In this document: positions 1-13,596 of the stretch, in pieces
Layout of the letters: each line of letters starts with the position of its first letter
How positions within the stretch are numbered: the stretch's first letter is position 1
NCBI GenBank assembly: GCA_013396995.1
Contig: VWZP01005668.1
Coordinates: 264,806-328,805 of the forward strand
Direction of reading: 5' to 3'
From: Dicaeum eximium
Lineage: Eukaryota > Chordata > Aves > Passeriformes > Dicaeidae
Length of the DNA: 64,000 nucleotides
The notes under the pieces: model-generated
What the model saw: only the letters and a program-made list of their open reading frames with translations
Databases searched by the model: none
What the model was told of the DNA's origin: nothing
Position numbers and translations under genes: made by a program

Positions 1-3000
1 CAAAAGTTGGGTGTCCTCTGCACCAGGGCACAGCCAAGCACCATAATGCCACTTCTGCTACAGCTCAGCTGGAGGAAGGGCAGGAGCTAAAGGCATATTT
101 CCCACCAGGTCTGGTCCCAGGATTAGATTTGCAAATTGCCATGGCAACTGTTGACCATCCTTCACTTATAAAAGGTAAGACCACCCTGAATACTTATGAG
201 TACCAAACACTGAGAAGTTAGTCAGCAGGTATGCCAAGGTACCCCAAATCTGTGTCCACCCAGCAAGTTTCCCTGTTTTGTCATCAGATAATTTTTCCTT
301 ATGCAAGTAGAGGGTTATTAGAATTATCATAGAAAAGATATGTAACATTTCCATGTGAACCTCTGAGCTGTTAAAGTCAGACAGCAGATTGCAGCCCATC
401 ATTTGCTCTCATTTAATCAGTAAGAATCCGAAGTAGCTGCTCTGACACAGCAGAATTTCCCTCATATGCACCAGTGTATCTGAGAATGGAATTCAACTTT
501 AAATCATTAAATTAAGGCAAGCCATCTTTTTCATCCAAGTGGATGTCTGCAGCCATAGTAACTTATAACATTAGCTGCAGGTGGATTTGAACTGGGTTTT
601 TTTGAACTCTTGATTCTAAAACTGACCACCCAAGGGCAATGCTTTTCATTTTCTTTCTCAAGTCATTGACTGGTCTGCCAGCTCTGTTTGCTTTCCATTT
701 TGCTCAGCACAATCCTAGATGTGGTTTTTAAATGATACTGAGATATAAATGATGACAACAGCTTTTAAAATAGGAATTATTAAATTCTAGAAAGTCTCCA
801 TCTGCTTGTATATCAGTATACAGAATATTTTCTGCCCAGTGCCTCATGTTGAGTAGAGAAAACATTTTTAATTGTTTCCATACATCCTGCTCTGACCCAA
901 CCAGGAATGTAAATCATCAGAAATTATTAGGCATCTGTCTTTGTGAGATTACTACCTTTATTTTGTCAGGCCAAGACATCTGTAGATTTTCTGAAAGGTT
1001 CATTTTAGAATTTCATGATGTGTGTTTATCTAAAATGAATATGCAGATCAGTTTTGTTTGTTTATTCCCATTGTTAGCTACTATAATGCTTTTGCATAAA
1101 GAGATGCTGTACAATAAATAGCTTTCTGAAAAAGGAAAAGCATGATCTTACGTCAAACAGAGGAGTTTAGGTTAGTTAAACATTACTGTGCTGTAAACAG
1201 GAATTCTAGCACAATCTCTGGGATAGAAAGCAGTGGGCATATGAATCCTAGATTAGCCAGAATTCTGGTGATGGACTGAAAGGCCAAGGCTTTGGCAATT
1301 TTTTCTTGTTTTACACAAAACATACGTTTTGTGACTGTGCTTCAAAGATAGTCTGATATGTTGGAAGGGCTCCCAAGAAGCTTTAACAATTACTTTATAT
1401 GTAAACAAAGAGAAGACCTCCAGAAACAGAGAAAAATATATTTTATGTCTGTTTTCATAAGGAAGAGTTTAAGATCAGCTTTGGTAAGATCCTGGGAGTA
1501 TCCATTGAACATAAATACCACAGAGCTCCTGAGGTAAACAATTCCCATTGCAAAGTGAACATAGTCAATTTTAGACAATGAGAAGAGGTGCAGGATTGAG
1601 CCCAGCTGGCTATTGCAACAAAGTACTGAGAATTGGTGATAATATGCTATTTATCAGTTGTATGACATGAAGAACTACTATGACAAATGCCATGGAGATC
1701 AAGGAAAGAATAGATGCAGTTTATGTAATGGAGGTTGTCTTAGGTTGCATAAGACTGTGGTTTGTGTTAAGTGTTACATTAGCCTAAATGAAAAAGTGAC
1801 TTCTCCTGCCTGTGAACAGTGTAATTGAAGATGATTTCTCAGTTTAAATCTTCTCTGACACATGGCTGAGCAAAGAACAGAAAAGTGCCATCACCTGTAG
1901 TGTAAAGAGTGTCAGATTCTTGAGCAAACCACTTTCTCTTTTACTGCTCTGAAGATACATGTGCCACCAAATTTTAATTGGTGACACTGTTGTTTGGGTT
2001 TGTTGTTCTGATTTGGGTTTTTTTTTTTTTTTTAACTCATTAATAGTAGACAAAGTATTTATTTCCATTCTTTTACCTACTAATCATCACATAGTCAAAG
2101 AAAAATGTTCATATTTAAATCTCTTTTGTTTAAGATTTAGTCTAGCTTCAAAGTGATCTGGGAAATGAAGAAAAAGAGGTAACTCTGAAAAACAGAACCC
2201 AAGGTTTCTGCAGCTGACCATTGACCATTTTCAACACTATGTATAGCACTCATCCTAGTACCATAATAACTAAAACAACTTGGAAAACAGAAGGGCTTTT
2301 CATTGACTCAGCAAATCAAGAATTACTTGGAAAAAAACCCATTTCTTAATATTACGTCTTCCATAGGTTGCAAAGTCTTGTTGATGCCTTTTTTCCCAAC
2401 CAAATATGACAAAACTAGGCTGTAGAAGAAGGAAGTTTGCACTCCAGGTGCTAAGGCGAAATAAAATGAGTCATTGCAGAGTGGGTCTTCAGTCAGATCA
2501 CTAGATCTCAATCCTTCTGTCTTTCTGTTTTTAAAGTTCACCTGTAGAGTGAGATATAAGTTTTGTGCTTGGCACTGCTTCTTCTTTTTATGTGGTTGTG
2601 GAGACATTACAAATGTTTCTTTCTCTAGTCTTCTATTTTCACTTTGCATGTTGTTTTTCTAATGTGGAGAAGGAAAAGGTGTCGTCAGGTTTATTACTTT
2701 CTCCTTTAATTTAGCTAATGTTGAGATTACAGCTGGATGAAGGCATTCCTATGCTAATATCTACATTTATTGCACTTCTATGCATTAGCAATGGTAAGTA
2801 ATCGCCCCAAGACAACATCTGTTCTCATTTGTCTAGTTTCATTTATGTTAATGTACAAACTGAGCTCTTGATAATCACTTACCCACTTTAAAACTTACTT
2901 TTGTGTGTCGTAGCACTGATATTATATATCTAGCTAAGGATCTTTAACTTCTAGATCAGCAGCAAACCCAAGTCTCAGACGAAAGTTCTCGAAATAACTC

Positions 3001-6000
3001 TTCCTCTGCTCTGTCTGTGCTGTGTCTGTCACTGCACTGTATTCCAGCATAGGATATATTCAGTCTGTTTTATCACATTTCCTGTAGCTACTGTTATATA
3101 CTGTCAGAGCTTGGTTTCATGCTAGCAATTTTCCAAGTTTTTATGGATGTATTAATTTTTTGATTCCTTTCATTAAAACCACTGTCTCTTCACAGGAATA
3201 TTCTTTCATGCAAGCGCTTGGTTTTGCCTGCATATGAGAATGGGGCTAAATTGAGTATCTCAGGGACTGATCAGATGTAGTTGTAGTTTATTTATTCCCT
3301 GCTTGCTGTTCTGCCAATGTGTCTTATCTCTAGGAAAGTTCAGTGTGGGAATGGATACTTTTCTCATTTCTTTTGTTTTCCTGAGGGGACTCCTAAACCA
3401 TATGAACTGTCTTTGACCATGTTCCTGGCTCTAGGACTGGAGTCTTACTTCAGGCTACCAAACAGCCTTTGCAAAACATTTCTTTTGTGATACTTCTGAT
3501 GTGTGGTGGGATGGGACCATAACAATTTATACCTTGTTGTACCAGTGTAGTTATAAAAATGATCTCTCTTATTGCAACTGAATTGCAAAGAAATATGATC
3601 TTTAAATTGAGCCATCTTGTTAGCCAATGTGGCAAGCATGGCTTTGGTCCAAGAAAAACACCATGAAATTATATCCTTGACAGGTGCTGCAGCATAGTCA
3701 GAGTGACTAATCTTCGTTCAAACTTAGCCTTATGCCAATACAGCTCCACTAATGATTACACAATTGTGGACATGAAGCAAGACTTACATTAGGAGAGAAC
3801 TGAAGCCACCTGAATGCATTTTGTATATTTTCCATGCAGCTGAAGTTCTGAAAGTGGACTATGAGCTGTCATTGTACTCAGGGGAACATTGTGGTTCATG
3901 GGAACTTCAGAGATCCTGAGGGTCTTGTCTGTGTTTGCTTCCCTGTCTTCCTTCCCATCGCTTTAATCATCTGAAACACACTGACCACAGCCTATCTTCT
4001 GTGTACATGAAACATCTAGAAAAATATGAAGATAGCCTATCTCTCAGAAAAGTAGTCTTCACATAAATTTTTCAATGTAAGCTTATTTTGGGATGTTTCG
4101 TTTTTGCTTCATTCTCGCTTCAAATGTGGCAAGTGTTAATAACACCTTAAAAATAGTGTTCTATAATTTATTCCCAGTTTCTTTAAATCTATTTGTGTTT
4201 CTTCATGAACATTTTCATGTTCTTTACCCTTTGACTGGTCCTGTTTTTAAATCTAATAACATCTCAATTCTTACTCTACCTGAATTATTCTGTGCTCTTT
4301 TTCTGTTAATCAAATTGCATTGCTCTTCTGGGTTGCATATAGGGAGGATTGGTTATTACTGCTGCTGCCAGCTTTTACACAGAATTTTATACACTTTTAG
4401 CTAAGAAGTAGTATGAACTTAAATGTAATTGGTTTTGCACTCTCCTATTTATAGTTACTAACCTGTAGCAGATGGGGAAATTCCCCACCTGTTCTTACTG
4501 CTGTATCCAGGTGTTTCAGTGATAATTATAATTTATCAACATGGGAGTAAGTCACAGACAAACACAAAAGTATAAAAGCCATTTTGGTTTGCATTAAGGG
4601 AAAAGTAAAAGAAATCAAAGATGCCCTGAAGTTCCACATCAGGGCCTGTTCCACTTCCAGTATCTCTTCATATGATCTGTGATACTGAAATCAATACAGG
4701 GATTTGGCTTCTATTACCAGTTTCTGCAGGTTTCTACTGTGACAGTAGGCAGCTGAGCTAAGCCAGCATTGCTGAGAGCTTTGAGTGTCTGAACAAGGTC
4801 AGCACTTCTTCCCTCTATTTCCCAGTTCCTGTATTATTGTGGATTCCTGCAGCTTGTAGAAGTGATGATGTGATACCTGGTTCATCTGCATATCCCATCT
4901 CTGTTTTCTCTGTCTACATTTCACACCAATCTTGAGTTTTGATATTGGAAAAATCAAAAAGGTCACTCTGGGGAGAATTTTTCTTTGTACTATTCAAATG
5001 TATGGGTCTCATGTGTGGCAATAAAACTTTTATGAGCCTGCCTAGGGCTCTGGGATAGTGCCTAATCTCCTGCCTATTATCCATTGTCTCCAACTCAAAA
5101 CACAGTATGTCCTGTGTGTCTTTTTTCTTGCTTAGTGCCAACAACAGTATCTCACCTTTGCTGGGTTAAATACATTCTTCTATAAATCACTGAGCTTAGA
5201 AAGACCAGGTAGCTGAAATATTGTGTGTTGCTTTGGAAGATGTGTGAAGAACATAGGCTTGCATTTGGAGCTTCAATTTATTGTTTTACCTGGAACTGTA
5301 GTTGCTAATGTCCATAAAATCCATCCAGATGTATTCAGTAATTCTAGGCTGCTTTCATGTGTTGTTATACATAACTATAATACATAAATTTAATATAATT
5401 GTGAAATATGTAATGCGTGCTTTACTATAGGCTTGAAGGACATAGGTGTAAAAGTTCTTTGCATTTTGAAATTGTAGATAGGAACCTTGTGTGGTCAAAG
5501 AAAGCTTCAGTTTGTTTTACTTCTGTTTGTCTGTTTCCCTAAGGTCAGGTTATAAATTTTCTCATCAGATTTGTCCTTTCATAGTGGACAATAATCTGCC
5601 TTATTTTCCTGGAGGCAAAGTGTTGCAGGAGAAGCTCCCTGTCTGATGTAGTAATCCCTGATTAAAAAGGTATGTCTAATAGCAACTGTCCAAAATTCAG
5701 GCATTATCTGACTCACACTGAGCCTCCCTTCACTGTGAGCACAATTGTGAATTTCTCATGGAGCTGTCAGTGGCATTTAAATAACCAATGCCACATGGGA
5801 TTGATTTTTGGGATTGACATAGAAAAAGCTGGGCAGATACAGATTGGTTATTGTATGCTCATGTATACACATGCATAATGGAGGGGACAGTATTCTTCCT
5901 AAAATATTTTTAATTTGTATGCATTTCTTATGACTCAAACCCCTGTGAAAGGAACATTGATAGTCTTCTGTTGCATACAGGCTACAATGTACAGTGTTTC

Positions 6001-6208
6001 AATTAAAAATGGGAGGGCACTCGAGGCCAAATGAGCAATAGAAGTCAATTCTTTGATATTTAAACTTAAGTTGTCTGACTTACAAAATCCTATTTCTAGC
6101 CTATTTTGATGACAGAAATTTTGTGTTGAACTTGTGCATATGGCATCTGTATGAAGGTCTATGATTCTTGGGGAGATCCAGCAAAGCAACCTCAGTTCCT
6201 AGCAAAAG
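1..6208. other. Unique non-coding DNA, no gene seen
   Basis: AT-rich, CpG-poor sequence with no recognisable exon, RNA gene or intact transposon. Open frames on both strands are short (the longest about 108 codons, 2323-2649 minus), overlap in several frames and show no known domain. The only simple repeat of note is a run of 16 T at 2018-2033. This could be intronic or intergenic; nothing in the sequence decides between them. Confidence 0.7.
2018..2033. repeat. Poly(T) run, 16 bases
   Basis: An uninterrupted T tract following a GTTTGGG-type context. It could be the reverse complement of an old poly(A) tail or a slippage product. No flanking target-site duplication was evident by eye. Confidence 0.9.
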
Positions 6209-6756
6209 CAGTGGAGTTTGAACTAACTCTGTCTTATTCTTTGGAGCCAATCAGAGGAGGGTAATGAGAAGGACCCCAAATCTTAAAAATGCCCTTTATC
6301 TCATGCCTCCCTTCTTCCTAGGCTCAACTTCACTCCGGAATTCTCTGCCTCTTCTGCACAGAGGGATGCAGAATGGGATTGTGCTCAGTTCATCACATAT
6401 GGTCTCATTCACTACATTCTCCTCATACAGAGAACTTCTCTCACCCTTCTCCTGCTCCAGCATGGGGGCCCTCCCATAGGAGAAGTCCTCCCCAGACTGC
6501 TTCCACATGGGTCTCACATATTCTCACTTCTTTCTCTGGCTGCAGAATGTCTGGCACAGAAATTTTTTTCATTCTTAAACAAGCTTTCCCAGAGGCTCTA
6601 CCACTGTCACTGATGGGCTCAGCCCTGGCTGTCTTGGAACTGGCTGGCATTGGTTCTGTCAGACATGGTGGAAGCTTCTGGTAGCTTCTTACAGAAGAAG
6701 CAGTGGCTGTATAGCCCCCACCTTCCCCCAAGACCTTGCCATGCAGACCCAATACA
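6209..6756 (-). mobile_element. Probable solo LTR of an avian endogenous retrovirus
   Basis: Read on the minus strand, the element begins at 6756 with TGTATTGGGTCTGCATGGCA, very close to the start of an avian LTR family whose copies begin TGTATTGGGTTTGCGTGGCA. Further along are a TATA-like box (reverse complement of TTAAAC near 6575-6580) and a degenerate poly(A) signal (reverse complement of CTTTATC, 6294-6300). The GC-rich middle, with repeated 'ctcccat/cttccacatggg' phrases around 6450-6515, looks like a shortened version of the tandem block seen in longer family members. Flanking retroviral genes are absent, so this is a solo LTR or fragment. The low-coordinate end is uncertain and I could not identify a target-site duplication. 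Family assignment is by recalled similarity only. The overlapping open frames at 6264-6752 are shadows of this GC-rich element. Confidence 0.7.
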
Positions 6757-7548
6757 TCCTGTTAGTGCTACTGAGAACCTCCTTTCTTTCAATTAATATC
6801 TTAACAATTCCTGGCTCTAGTCAGAGTTTGAGAAACCTAATGATCTCCTAGAGACACTTATCAGCTTTGGCAGGGGTGATATGCAGATGGATATGCCATA
6901 TACAACTTGGACTGAAAATTAATTTGTGCACCCCAGGCCTTTGGTCTCTAAGTTCTTCAGTGTGCAACCAAGCTCCTCCTAATAGATGAAGAGTGTGAAA
7001 GAGCCTGAAGTGTGCTGAGATTGGAGAGAGACAAAGCAAATGGTGGTTAAAAGAAGCAGTAAGTAGGAGAGAATCTGGAATAAGAAGCAGCAGAAAGAAA
7101 AAAGGCGACGTGATTTTTGTGTGTACATCAGGGAGTAAAAAATCAAACAAAAAGCCCTACTTGTGACTAACCTCTCATCTTGGCTTCTATCAGGTATTTG
7201 CAATACCTGAATGGGGTCTGAGAAACTGAGATGGTGGTTGCAGAATTCCCTGTGCATCAGGGACACATGACTTTTCTTGATGACATGTGCTAGTGAAGAG
7301 CTTGTGGCTGTGCTAGCAGAGTTGGTACCTCACTGTGCACATTGCTTTTGTAATGAACAGAAAAAAAAACCCATGACTTTTCTGTGCATGTAAAAATCTT
7401 CTTTAAAGCTTGATAGTGTCCTCTGCTAGTGTATTAGCTAGATTATCTTTTTGAAATTTACTGAGAACCAGGGTGAGGCTGTGTTCTGCATTTCATGAGG
7501 CGACCCTTTATTTCTGCTATTTTGATAAAGTGTAAATTAGCATAGCAC

Positions 7549-7565
7549 TTTTTTTTTTTTTTTTT
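7549..7565. repeat. Poly(T) run, 17 bases
   Basis: Uninterrupted T tract followed by CCCTCCAG. On the minus strand it gives the lysine run in the spurious open frame 7458-7877. The surrounding 400 bases are moderately GC-rich but match no repeat I recognise. Confidence 0.9.
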
Positions 7566-9493
7566 CCCTCCAGAATAAGCTGCAGGCAGCTTTGTAGTAT
7601 GGGTACAGATGGTTTTTGCCATGCTAAGAGAGTGAGGCCAGAGGAAGAGAAGGAGGGAAGAGTGAGAGTTCCTCCTGCTGGAGAGGGGCACCAGCAGTAG
7701 CTGAGACTTCCCTGGATTGTGGCCCAAGGTCACTGTCAGGGGCACCACATCCATGTTGCAGCTGCTGGCAGACACTAATTTTGCCTGTGGAGCAGGATCT
7801 GACTGTTCTGGATCATTTTGAATTTTTATGTACCTGGGGTTACTCAGCTCCTTTCTAACCCATTCCAGACCTATCAAAGGCTCTGACTTTTGGAATCTTT
7901 ACAACCACTGAAACTTATTTATTTTTAATCATCTGTTTCTGAGCTATTGTTGTCTGACAGCTCCTTATTTTGGAACCCAGAATGCTGTCAGGAGTTTTCA
8001 GGTGCTGGGCTTCCTTGCCTTTACTATCTCAAACTGTGTTATCTGCAGCTTTATAACAGCTTTGGCATCAACGTTTTGGTTTTGCTTCTTTAAGCTACAT
8101 ACTGGTGGGGAAAGATCAATCTTTCAGATGCCCTTACTAATTTCCAGCTTTATTTTCTGTGTGTTTTAAAATTAATTTGAAGCCTGGTAATGTTTATTTA
8201 TTTTATTCTGCACCATCTTCAGGGATATTCTGGAACAGATTTAGAAATTGGTGATTTGCTTATCTTGACTTGCACCTTGCAAGCACTGCCCTTCCCCTTT
8301 TGAATAGTCTTGATATTTGAGCTCCCAATTTTGGGTGATGCAGTTTTCATTTGATATGAAAAGAACAGATTTGTCCTTGCATGTGCTGTGATCTTCCTTT
8401 TAGTTTTCATTCTCCATTTTACTTAGTCCTTCTGCAATGCCTGGCAGCCTTTCCAAGATATGAGTAGAAGGGAAGTAAAGTAGTGTTTGATTGGGATATT
8501 TTGCAATCTCAAATTTCATTTGACTATATATTTTGTATTTGCAAACATGAAAAAAGCAGTATAAGTGAGCACAATTATGTACAGTTTTATATCCTGGAAT
8601 ACTACTAGATGTTTCCCCCTTTTTTTTTTTAATAATATGTAGGTAATTAGATGGTAGATTAGCAAAAAAAACATTTCTCACTGGATTATAATTATCTTCA
8701 GGAGTTAAATTATGACTATGTGTAAGTGTAATATTTCTGACTTGACATTTAATAACATGATATGGACATTTATAAATAGGTGGATTTTAAATGATCAACC
8801 ATGGAGTGATTGATTATTGAGTAACATTATCTGCTATTGGCTATAACAGCTGAATACAGTGATTTATACTGCACAGAGATATTTTTCTTGGCAAGAAAAT
8901 AGCCAAGGTGCCATGCTGCTGTATTTTCCTTTCCTTGATTTTTCTCAATCTGAACCATACAACTGGAGATAGAAGTTTTTCTATCAAATTATTAAAATAG
9001 ATGTTATGATTTTAAGTTTGAAGCATTTATCAAGTAAATAATTATTAGCACTTACATAATAGATCAGGAAAGTGAGATGCTTGACATCAAACTAGAGTTG
9101 TAGCTGTCAGACTAAAATTTTGTATGCTTGGGAATCTCAAGGTACTGAAATAATGAATATTTAATAACTTTAAATCCTAGTAAAACATTTTATTTGTTTT
9201 ACTTAAATATTATTTTTATCCAAGCTATTTTGTACCATAACCTGCTGTTTTATTCATAAACATACTTCTGTAATGTTTTTTGTTACAATTTATTCCTTTT
9301 GCTCAGTCTGTTCCCAGAAAAAAAAAAGTTAAACATTTGACAGGATTTGTATTTCTATTTGTTGAGATGTTTTAGGTTGAAGAGGTACTACTTTTTGCCT
9401 AATCCCAAAGAGAAGTAAAACATCTCACAATGTTAATGACATTACTTTTCTCCATAAACTGGTGGCACATGAGATCATGGATCTGTTAGATAA

Positions 9494-9519
9494 CATTCTA
9501 TGATTCCATGATTATCATG
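9494..9519 (+). repeat. Possible decayed CR1 3' tail
   Basis: CATTCTATGATTCCATGATT followed by ATCATG resembles two to three units of the ATTCTATG octamer that ends avian CR1 elements in the plus orientation. The sequence just upstream does not clearly match the usual CR1 3' region (no 'aggtcccttccaaccc' phrase). It is therefore either a very old copy or a chance match. Confidence 0.3.
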
Positions 9520-10061
9520 TTTCTGTACTGGTCATCAGATTTAGTCTGAGCCTAATAAATTATTGAAGGAAATGTATGATATGGGCCAGTCCAGTAACCT
9601 AGATAGGATGAGGGGATATTTTACAGTTGTAGAGCTCTTTGGGATGAAGCAGTTGTGAGCAATTCCAGCAATGCTGCTATTGGAATGAAGATAAGTTGTC
9701 ATTTTCTATTAAATATCTATACATTGCTGTAAAAGTTAATGGCAAACAACACACTGACTGTGCTTCTTAACTGGAAGAGCAATAAAGGTAACACAAGTTG
9801 AGTTAAGGAAATAGTTATGTGCTTTCTTGCTCAGTTTTCACACTGAGTCTAATAGGCTACAGGTGTAGTTTAGAGGCTTCCTCAAAAGCATGCATTGCTT
9901 GTTGAATAAATTTCTGTCAGCATTTGAGAATCTGAAAAAAAAGAGCATTTTTTGATCAGTGATACTTTTTTATTAAGCAACAAAAACAAAAAAGAAAAAA
10001 AAATGCCACCCCTACCCCCCAAAAAGATGAAAAAAAACTCTTCAACCAAACCAACAAAAAC

Positions 10062-10120
10062 CTGCATTTAAGAACTGCATTTAAGGCATTAGCAAAAAAC
10101 TTCATTTAAGGTGTTAGCAG
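10062..10120. repeat. Short degenerate tandem duplication, period 25
   Basis: Bases 10074-10094 and 10099-10119 match at 18 of 21 positions (word ACTGCATTTAAGGCATTAGCA). A further partial unit lies just upstream at 10062-10070. It sits at the end of an A-rich tract (about 9975-10060). Likely a replication-slippage product. Confidence 0.75.
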
Positions 10121-10637
10121 GAGTCTTGGTCTGAGTGCAGTGGCTTGGTGTCAGCTGTCTGACAGGTAATGCCAGGAGATAGAGACCCTGTTAGTGCAGG
10201 TGGGAGATGTTTCCTGCAGACCGAACAAGCCTGAGCATGCAGGGACATGCAGAACTCAGATCTGGTGGGCTTTAGCTGGCCAGAGCTAGGCTTGATACTT
10301 CTCCCTTTGAACACAAGGTCAAAACAGGAAAGGTGATGCAATATGGTGTCATTAGTTTCACTAAAAATCTCTCGGGCAAGCATGAAGCAATTCATTAAAA
10401 GAGCTAGGGAAGGAGAAAGGTTTCCTACTTTTTGATTAGTTTATTTAATTAGTGAACATTTGGTAAACTTGTTCCACTAAAAAAAAGTTAATCTATCTGT
10501 CTTTTTGGTTGAGGCTTCATAGTTTTTTGCAATTGTTCCTCCTGGTCTCAAAAAAACCAACCCCACAAACACAAAGAATGCCCCCAAGTCCAAAAGATTA
10601 AGTGGAAAAACAATGTGAAATAGTGTTAATTTTTAAA

Positions 10638-10664
10638 TTTTTTTTGTTTTTGTTTTTGTTTTTG
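10638..10664. repeat. (TTTTTG)n simple repeat
   Basis: An eight-T run followed by G, then three further TTTTTG units, then GAAGG. A low-complexity microsatellite, no other signal. Confidence 0.9.
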
Positions 10665-12381
10665 AAGGAATACGTTTGTTTAACAGAGAAAAAAAAGTGA
10701 CTGAATATTTCTGTAGGCACCTACCTCTTACAGAGAAGTAACAGTTCCAGTTGTAAAAACTGGCTCTACTTATAATTTCCTTGGATGTTATATAAGAGTT
10801 ACCTTATTTACAGAATGACTTTGTAGATGACAGTTGTTGAAATATTGGTTTCTAGTAATCAAATAGTTTGATAAATAAATCAGCCTTGATTGAAAGAGAA
10901 AAAGAAACCTGAAATTGTATCAGAAAAATGTCAAACCCCTAAATTGTTATTAGCATAAAATTGTTACAAATAGATGAAATTAAATGAAATTTACAGCTCT
11001 TTAAAAAGACTTCAGAGCGTTGTAGTAGAGAATGCTGCATGTTTTCTTGTGTCAAATAAAGTATTTGCCAAACTTCAGCATGATGTCTAAAGCTGTTGCA
11101 GTTGCACTTACATAGTCCCTTCTTCCTCTCTTTTCCTTACCACTCCCAGCTCTAGGAACATTTGTTCTGGCTCAGAAAAACTTTTGTCTCTCAGGACAGT
11201 AACTGCCAAGGCTGTAAGTTGGGCTCTTTATGACTGAGGAAAGGGGGAAATACCAGACAGAAGCTGATCAGTATCTTTCCCTCTATTCAATATCTGAAGT
11301 ACTAATGAGGTTATTTAATTCTGTATCTGACAATGAGTATGATAACACTGAAAAGAGATTAGGATGCCATTCTAGGAGAAGATTCCTCAGCAATTTAAAA
11401 AGGAAGATCAAATCAAGATCTCCATCACATTATGTGTGAACACAGTTTGGGGAGGGTGTCACTCCACCCAGAAAGAGCTGTAACAGTACTCACCAACCAT
11501 CAGAACTACTGCATTGCCTGGCATCCAGTAGGTATTCCAGATACATTTCTGAAAAGATTAGTTAATTTTTAGTGGCCAGCAGGCACAGCTATTCATTTTG
11601 ACCTCATAATTCTGAGGTGAATTTGTTTTAAAGCCAAGAAAGAAAATATCCTGAAGTTAAAATGTTTGAAGTTGAAATGACTTTATAAAGAAATACATGT
11701 TACTCATAACAGTATTCAGGATACTGAATATAGACTAAGGTTCTGATGTGGTAACACAGTTTTGGGTTCTATTTATTTAGTATTAGGGGTTTTTTCAGTA
11801 TATAGGTACTGAGTTGAGGAAGGCAAACATTTCATCTAGCAGCAGATGTGTTCTCTCTTCAACCAATAATCTCTTTTATACAGAAGATGTGATAGTAATA
11901 TATGTAGGATCAGAGGAAAGAGGGATAAGTCTATGTTAAATTTGAGAATTCAGGATAAAATGAATTGCATAATTTTAGTTAAAATATAACTATCATGTTA
12001 AACAAGATAACTAACTTAGAGTTGTAATTTTTTATCACATAATGTAAGGAAACTTCAGTACAAGTCTGATATAAGTAGCTGACAAGCCCTTCTTTAGTAC
12101 AAATTAGCATATTCAAACTTCCCTCTTAACAGCAAATAAACACAGAAGCAGTTGTTTTGTAGTAGAATATTTCTCTTGAAGTTCAGGTTTAATAGTAATG
12201 GGGTCAGATTTTCACTGGTGTAGATCATTACTGGTGGCTTTAGATTCTCTGAATAGTCTAATTGTTCTTTGTGAAGAGGGTTTATAACTGCCCTGGTGGT
12301 GAATATGCTAAAAGAAATTTTGGTCTTTTTTTTCCTCAAATTTCTTGGTTTTGCTGTTATTTTGTTTATGTTTTGTGGGGG

Positions 12382-12416
12382 TTGTTTGTTTGTTTGTTTG
12401 TTTGTTTGTTTGTTTG
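12382..12416. repeat. (TTTG)8 microsatellite
   Basis: A partial unit followed by eight perfect TTTG units, then a T-rich and C-rich stretch (12419-12435). On the minus strand it encodes an N-K-Q-T repeat that lengthens the spurious 12094-12696 open frame; on the plus strand it encodes the F-V-C-L repeat of two overlapping frames. Expected to be polymorphic in length. Confidence 0.95.
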
Positions 12417-12897
12417 AGTTTTTTTTTTTCCCCCAGAGCAAGCCATTATTTTGTCTTTGTGTTTCAAAAACTACTTTTAACCAGATGGATTTTTCTTTGT
12501 TACATGTCATTTGAGAGTTTGGGACATGAAAGAATTTTAAATAATTTAAGTTCTTACCCAGAGAATATTGACACTTCTGAAAGACTATTATCACATTAAA
12601 TTCAGTGTGACTATGCATATTTTGTTTTTTGATTCCCCACAGCATTTTTAATTGTGTGTTGTAGCCTTTACAGTAGTGCATCAGATCATAGCACAAATCT
12701 TTGAAGGTTTTGTTAAGGCATTCTTGAAATTTTTTTTGGTTGTCAGTATGGTGGATGAAATATCTAGTGAACTGGCAGGTAGTTACATAAAGAGTGGTAA
12801 AATCTCTTAGGGTGAATGTAACAGTACATCTAATGTGACATGGAGAAGAAAAGGCTGTATTTTAACAAAAAATTATGTTCCAGAGTTCAGTTTAAAG

Positions 12898-12911
12898 TTT
12901 TTTTTTTTTTT
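12898..12911. repeat. Poly(T) run, 14 bases
   Basis: Uninterrupted T tract followed by CTTGATTTAG. Simple low-complexity sequence. Confidence 0.9.
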
Positions 12912-13271
12912 CTTGATTTAGATTTATTGCAAGTGAAAGATTATCCCAAGCAGTCACTTTCTCTCCTTTCTTTTGACGAACAAGAAGAGGCACTGGATAA
13001 AACAAAGCTTTTGATTTGGTGATACTCTTGGCTTTCAAAACTGGGAAGCCACAGTTAATTTTTTAGGATCAAAGGAAAATATCTGGCACTTAGTCCCATT
13101 CCAGAAGAATGCATAGCATAGAGACCAGCCCATAATATAACACCTAATGGATATCCAGGCTCTGCTCTGCTGCCCTTTCAGTACATCCGTGCTTGAGAAT
13201 AGTTGTTGCTAGCAGGGAGTTAATCATCCTAATTGTCCATCATCAGAAAAGAGATCAAAGTGGCAAAACCT

Positions 13272-13596
13272 GCATGCCAGTTGGAGAAGGGAGAAAAGCA
13301 AAAAGCAAACCAGCTCATTCTGAGGTTTTATGTTAGCTTGCAAAAGGTGTCCCTCTTTTCCATTACATGTGGATGCAGTGAAGATGAAAAAAATTCGGAG
13401 TTGCTTAACCATAATCACACCCCCTTAGAAATCACTTCGGCTTTTGCATTTGTGCCACAGTTCCAATCCATTAGTGAATGTGCTTAATAATAATTTACCA
13501 AGTGTAACTGCAAACAAAGAACTCCTGCTGAAGGAAAACAAATGACAAAGTTAGAAAATTGACTTCTTCCTTTTAAATTAAAAAAATATACTCCAC

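Larger units (their letters stand above)
6757..13271. other. Unique non-coding DNA with simple repeats
   Basis: No exon or RNA gene recognised. It contains T/A-rich microsatellite tracts (7549-7565, 10638-10664, 12382-12416, 12898-12911), a short tandem duplication (10062-10120) and a possible decayed CR1 tail (9494-9519). The block near 8740-8900, with clustered TGATTGATTA-like words, reads like a conserved non-coding element, but that is an impression without an alignment. The long minus-strand frame at 12094-12696 runs through the TTTG microsatellite and is not accepted as a gene. Confidence 0.65.

Noticed and set aside
7458..7877. 139-codon minus-strand frame, and the region as an LTR
   Set aside because: Contains a poly(T)-derived lysine run. 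An AAATAAAGG-like word is present on the minus strand, but no TATA box or LTR ends were found around it.
12094..12696. 200-codon minus-strand open frame, the longest in the window
   Set aside because: It runs through the (TTTG)8 microsatellite (giving N-K-Q-T repeats) and AT-rich sequence, shows no domain, and overlaps plus-strand frames. Chance frames of this length are expected where simple repeats lack stops.
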